Assembly: GCA_030830285.1 (NCBI GenBank)
Contig: JAURNF010000037.1
Coordinates: 1-35,452, forward strand
Source of the DNA: Candidatus Kapaibacterium sp.
Lineage (GTDB): Bacteria > Bacteroidota > Ignavibacteria > Kapaibacteriales > Kapaibacteriaceae
Length of the DNA stretch: 35,452 bases
Reading direction: 5' to 3'
The notes under the pieces were generated by a model. It ran no database searches, had not been told where the DNA came from, and saw nothing but the letters and a program-made list of their open reading frames with translations. A program made the position numbers and the translations under genes. Below, piece after piece: positions 32,725-35,452 of the stretch (positions are counted from its first letter, which is position 1; every line of letters begins with the position of its first letter).

Positions 32725-34091
32725 TCCTGCGTGTGCTTCCAATCATCGTGGCTGTGTGCATGGCGACATCAGTTGCTGCGCAGCAGATCGTCACACTCGA
32801 GTCCTACCTCCAACTCGTAGAACGTCAGCATCCTTCCCTACGCTCAGCCACATTTGAGCCAGAGCTTGCGGAAGCAGAGATTCGTTCTGCACTCGGCAGC
32901 TTCGACCCTCTCGTGAGTATGTCGTACGAGTATAAGGACAAGTCAGGCGCTGACAAGTTGAATCTGTTCGAGGGCTCACTTGAGCTGCCACTCGACATGA
33001 TGTTTGGTCCGAAGCTCAAGGCATCATACACACGCGGTCTCGGCACCAATGTGAATCCGGAGCAACTCACGACATTACCTGGTGAAGGCTCCGTAGGAAT
33101 ATCGTTGCCGGTGCTTCAAGGCATTTTCACCGACGCTCGCCGTAACACGCTTCGCAAAGCGATGCTGCGTCCGGATCTTGCACGCGCACAGTATCAACTC
33201 GAGCGCAACACATTGTTGCGTTCGGCAGCGCTTCGCTACTGGGATTGGAGCGAGGCCTTATCTGCTCTCGATGTAGCTGATTCGCTTCTCAGGCTTGCAC
33301 AGACCCGTGCGACCTTCATCAAGCGGCGCGTACTCGCGGGCGAGTCAGCAGGAATCGATACAGTTGAAATCCAACAAGAAGTGCAACGCCGTATCGGTGA
33401 ACGACTCCGAGCACTGCGCATCGTTGAGCAGTTCGCCATTGACGTTTCAGTATTCGTCTGGAATCCCGACGGCTCACAGCCGAATATGGCACTCCTTCGT
33501 CCGTTCCCGTTGCCACTCGATGAAGGCGCTGCGGTACGTCTTGAGGACCAAGTCGTACAGGCTCGCGCACTTCGTCCAGAACTTCAACGGATCGGCGTGC
33601 TACAAGAAACCTCCCGTCTCGATTCAGCACTGGCATCTGAGTTTCTCCGACCATACGTCGAGTTGGAGGCCGGTTTGATGTCATACGACGTCTCGGCTAT
33701 CAGTAAGCTCGACTACAAGGTTGGCGTGCGGGTACATCAACCATTGTTGTTTCGCCAAGCAAGCGCACAGGTTCAGACGGCAGGCATCGGCGTACAACGC
33801 GCCGACCTGTCGCGCTCTCTACTCGAGCGAATGGTCGATGCCGATGTCGCAAATGCTATTGTTAGTGTGGATCGCACCCGAGAACGCCTCCAAGCTGCCG
33901 AACAGGAACAAGACCTGGCACGGCGCATGGTAGACGCCGAGCAACAGCGCTTCCTTTCTGGTGATTCGTCACTCCTGGCAGTTAATCTCCGTGAGAGGTT
34001 TTACGCCGAGGCGCTCCTCCGCGTAATCTCTGCTCGCGCTGACCTTGCCCGCGCATTTATCAACCTGCGGTGGGCTACGGGAACCATCTGA
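32721..34091 (+). CDS. TolC-like outer-membrane efflux channel
   Basis: The outer-membrane duct of the type I secretion operon. The 456-residue product has a signal peptide cleaved after SVAA|QQ. It then has two TolC-type repeats of beta-strand and long coiled helices; the second half ends with LARRMVDAEQQRF and ISARADLARAFINLRWATGT, the usual C-terminal region of the family. Translation is coupled to the HlyD gene by an ATGA overlap. It is the last gene of the operon; the next gene is etfB after 48 nt. Confidence 0.92.
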   Translation: MILRVLPIIVAVCMATSVAAQQIVTLESYLQLVERQHPSLRSATFEPELAEAEIRSALGSFDPLVSMSYEYKDKSGADKLNLFEGSLELPLDMMFGPKLKASYTRGLGTNVNPEQLTTLPGEGSVGISLPVLQGIFTDARRNTLRKAMLRPDLARAQYQLERNTLLRSAALRYWDWSEALSALDVADSLLRLAQTRATFIKRRVLAGESAGIDTVEIQQEVQRRIGERLRALRIVEQFAIDVSVFVWNPDGSQPNMALLRPFPLPLDEGAAVRLEDQVVQARALRPELQRIGVLQETSRLDSALASEFLRPYVELEAGLMSYDVSAISKLDYKVGVRVHQPLLFRQASAQVQTAGIGVQRADLSRSLLERMVDADVANAIVSVDRTRERLQAAEQEQDLARRMVDAEQQRFLSGDSSLLAVNLRERFYAEALLRVISARADLARAFINLRWATGTI

Positions 34092-34097
34092 TTCCCG

Positions 34098-34105
34098 TAT
34101 CTTTG
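34098..34105 (+). promoter_or_regulatory. Candidate -7 box upstream of etfB
   Basis: TATCTTTG matches TAnnTTTG exactly and lies 34 nt before the etfB ATG, just after the TolC stop. No clear -33 TTG is seen. It suggests a separate transcription unit for the electron-transfer flavoprotein genes. Confidence 0.35.
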
Positions 34106-34139
34106 AAGCCCTCTTCTCTTGTTTCAATTCGAGAGTACC

Positions 34140-34886
34140 ATGAATATCCTCGTTTGCATTAGCCAGGTGCCTGATACAACAACACGTGTTGCGGTCGGTC
34201 CCGATGGCAAAAGCATTAATCCTGCCGGTGTCAAATTCATCCTCAATCCATACGATGAGTTTGCAATCGAAGAAGGTCTTCGACTGAAAGAACAACACGG
34301 CGGAAGTGTAACAACAGTGACGGTTGGTCCAGATTCGGCGAAGGAGGTGCTCCGCACGGCGCTGGCGATGGGTTCCGACGCAGCTGTTGTCGTTAAGGAT
34401 GACGCACGAGGAGACTCGTTTGTCGTGGCTTCGGCAATTGCCGAGCTTGCAAAGGAATCGTCGCCTGATGTCATCATCTTTGGTCGTCAGTCGATCGATT
34501 TCGATTCGTTCGTGCTTCCGTCAATGGTCGCTGAACTCTTGAACTGGCCTAGCATTTCGATGGTATCCTCGCTCTCGATTACTGGCACAAACGTTACTGC
34601 AGAGCGCGACATCGAAGGTGGTCGTGAGCAAGTAACATCGTCGCTTCCATGCGTCATCAGCGCACAGAAAGGTCTGAATGAGCCACGCTATCCAAAGCTT
34701 CCAGACATCATGAAGGCGAAGTCGAAGCCGATCACAGAGCGCGCTGCCTCGTCGGTATCTCCACGCGTTGAAACGCTCGAAATGCAACTACCTGACAACA
34801 AGCGTCTGAACCGCGTCTTTGGTGATACGGATGCTGATCTCGATCAGGTCGTACGTCTCCTCCACGAAGAAGCAAAGGTCATCTAA
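34140..34886 (+). CDS. etfB: Electron transfer flavoprotein beta subunit
   Basis: Binds AMP and, with EtfA, carries electrons from acyl-CoA dehydrogenases to the membrane quinone pool. The 248-residue product starts MNILVCISQVPDT and has the AMP-loop region LKEQHGGSVTTVTVGP. It contains the family signature region LNEPRYPKLPDIMKAKSKPI. The ATG at 34140 is chosen over a TTG at 34119 because GAGAG lies about 7 nt upstream and the N-terminus is canonical. etfA follows after 2 nt. Confidence 0.95.
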   Translation: MNILVCISQVPDTTTRVAVGPDGKSINPAGVKFILNPYDEFAIEEGLRLKEQHGGSVTTVTVGPDSAKEVLRTALAMGSDAAVVVKDDARGDSFVVASAIAELAKESSPDVIIFGRQSIDFDSFVLPSMVAELLNWPSISMVSSLSITGTNVTAERDIEGGREQVTSSLPCVISAQKGLNEPRYPKLPDIMKAKSKPITERAASSVSPRVETLEMQLPDNKRLNRVFGDTDADLDQVVRLLHEEAKVI

Positions 34887-34888
34887 CA

Positions 34889-35452
34889 ATGAGCATTCTT
34901 GTCGTACTCGAACCTCAAGGCGATGGGCTCAAGCGCTCATCGTACGAAGCACTCACAGCCGCTCGTGGCCTTGCCAATGGAGCAGCTATTCATGGTATCG
35001 CGTTTAATGCAAGCGAACAACAACTTGCCCCAGCTGGTGCCTATGGGTTGTCTTCATGCATGGTAGTAGCCGGTGCTGACGTTGCGTCGAAGCCAAGTCA
35101 TGTTGCAGCTGCAATCGCAGAAGCGGCATCATCATGCGGTGCAACCACTGTAATCCTCACGGCAAACGCGTTCGGTAAGGAAATCGCCCCTCGCGTTGCA
35201 GTACGCATGCAGGCTGGTCTGTTGCCTGACTGTGTGGAGCTGAGTGGAACATCTGCTGCTCCTGTCGCCGTGCGTCCAGTCTATGCCGGTAAGGCGAAGA
35301 TTGGTGTGAAGTCAACAACATCTGCAACGGTGTGCACGCTGCGTCCAAACGTATTCACAGCGAAGGCTGACGCAGGCGCTACGGTCTCAACACAGGCGTT
35401 CAGTCCAGCAATTGATGGGTCGCTCCGTTCAACAGTAGTAACAGGTGTTACA
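34889..35452 (+). CDS. etfA: Electron transfer flavoprotein alpha subunit, N-terminal part (cut by window end)
   Basis: The partner subunit that binds FAD. Only 188 codons are present, without a stop. The N-terminal domain is recognised by MSILVVLEPQGDGLKRSSYE, ALTAARGLANGAAIHGIAFN, FGKEIAPRVAVRMQAGL and CTLRPNVFTA, the usual pattern leading to the FAD-binding C-terminal domain off the right edge. Placement two nucleotides after etfB is the normal gene order. Confidence 0.93.
   Translation, partial: MSILVVLEPQGDGLKRSSYEALTAARGLANGAAIHGIAFNASEQQLAPAGAYGLSSCMVVAGADVASKPSHVAAAIAEAASSCGATTVILTANAFGKEIAPRVAVRMQAGLLPDCVELSGTSAAPVAVRPVYAGKAKIGVKSTTSATVCTLRPNVFTAKADAGATVSTQAFSPAIDGSLRSTVVTGVT

Overview
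The window is a dense, gene-rich chromosomal segment from a diderm (Gram-negative) bacterium. LPS genes (kdsA, lptC), TonB/ExbBD, TolC and lipoprotein signals all point to an outer membrane. Several transcription-unit starts carry sequences like the Bacteroidota -7 box (TAnnTTTG). Together with gene content (exbB-exbD-exbD-tonB-pstS-like-TPR, and a peptidase with a TolB-type propeller), this suggests the Bacteroidota/Chlorobiota side of the FCB group, perhaps an Ignavibacteria- or Kapabacteria-like lineage. That placement is inference from memory of gene neighbourhoods, not a database result. I see no tRNA, rRNA, insertion sequence, phage gene or CRISPR array, and no gene-free stretch longer than about 300 bases. 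Almost everything is core chromosome. Layout: all genes from 1 to 23350 lie on the minus strand and all genes from 23378 to the end lie on the plus strand, diverging from a 27-bp gap between kdsA and ftsK. Minus strand, in transcription order: (a) kdsA-lptC-tpiA-pgsA-pgpA, joined by stop/start overlaps, mixing Kdo synthesis, LPS transport, glycolysis and phosphatidylglycerol synthesis; (b) hup, an HU protein with a histone-like Lys/Ala/Pro tail, with three 42-bp-spaced upstream repeats and a DnaA box, ended by a strong intrinsic terminator; (c) pyrB-carB-prmC, pyrimidine synthesis plus release-factor methylation; (d) an orphan STAS protein, then exbB-exbD-exbD-tonB, a 65-residue membrane protein, a PstS-like lipoprotein and a large TPR protein, which look like one envelope energy-transduction module; (e) a YceD/DUF177 protein, rpmF, plsX, fabH, fabD, fabG, acpP, fabF, rnc, the classical fatty-acid/phospholipid cluster, followed by a secreted HExxH peptidase whose C-terminus is off the left edge. 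Plus strand: ftsK, uvrA, then a three-gene type I secretion operon (ABC exporter, HlyD adaptor, TolC-like channel), then etfB and the first 188 codons of etfA. The parts most worth a second look are the type I exporter, whose ATPase keeps Walker A, Walker B and H-loop residues but lacks a recognisable LSGGQ signature and the Q-loop glutamine; the hup promoter with its phased repeats; and the TonB/ExbBD/PstS-like/TPR module with its small membrane protein. I do not see a clearly new multi-gene system: most of the window is recognisable housekeeping.
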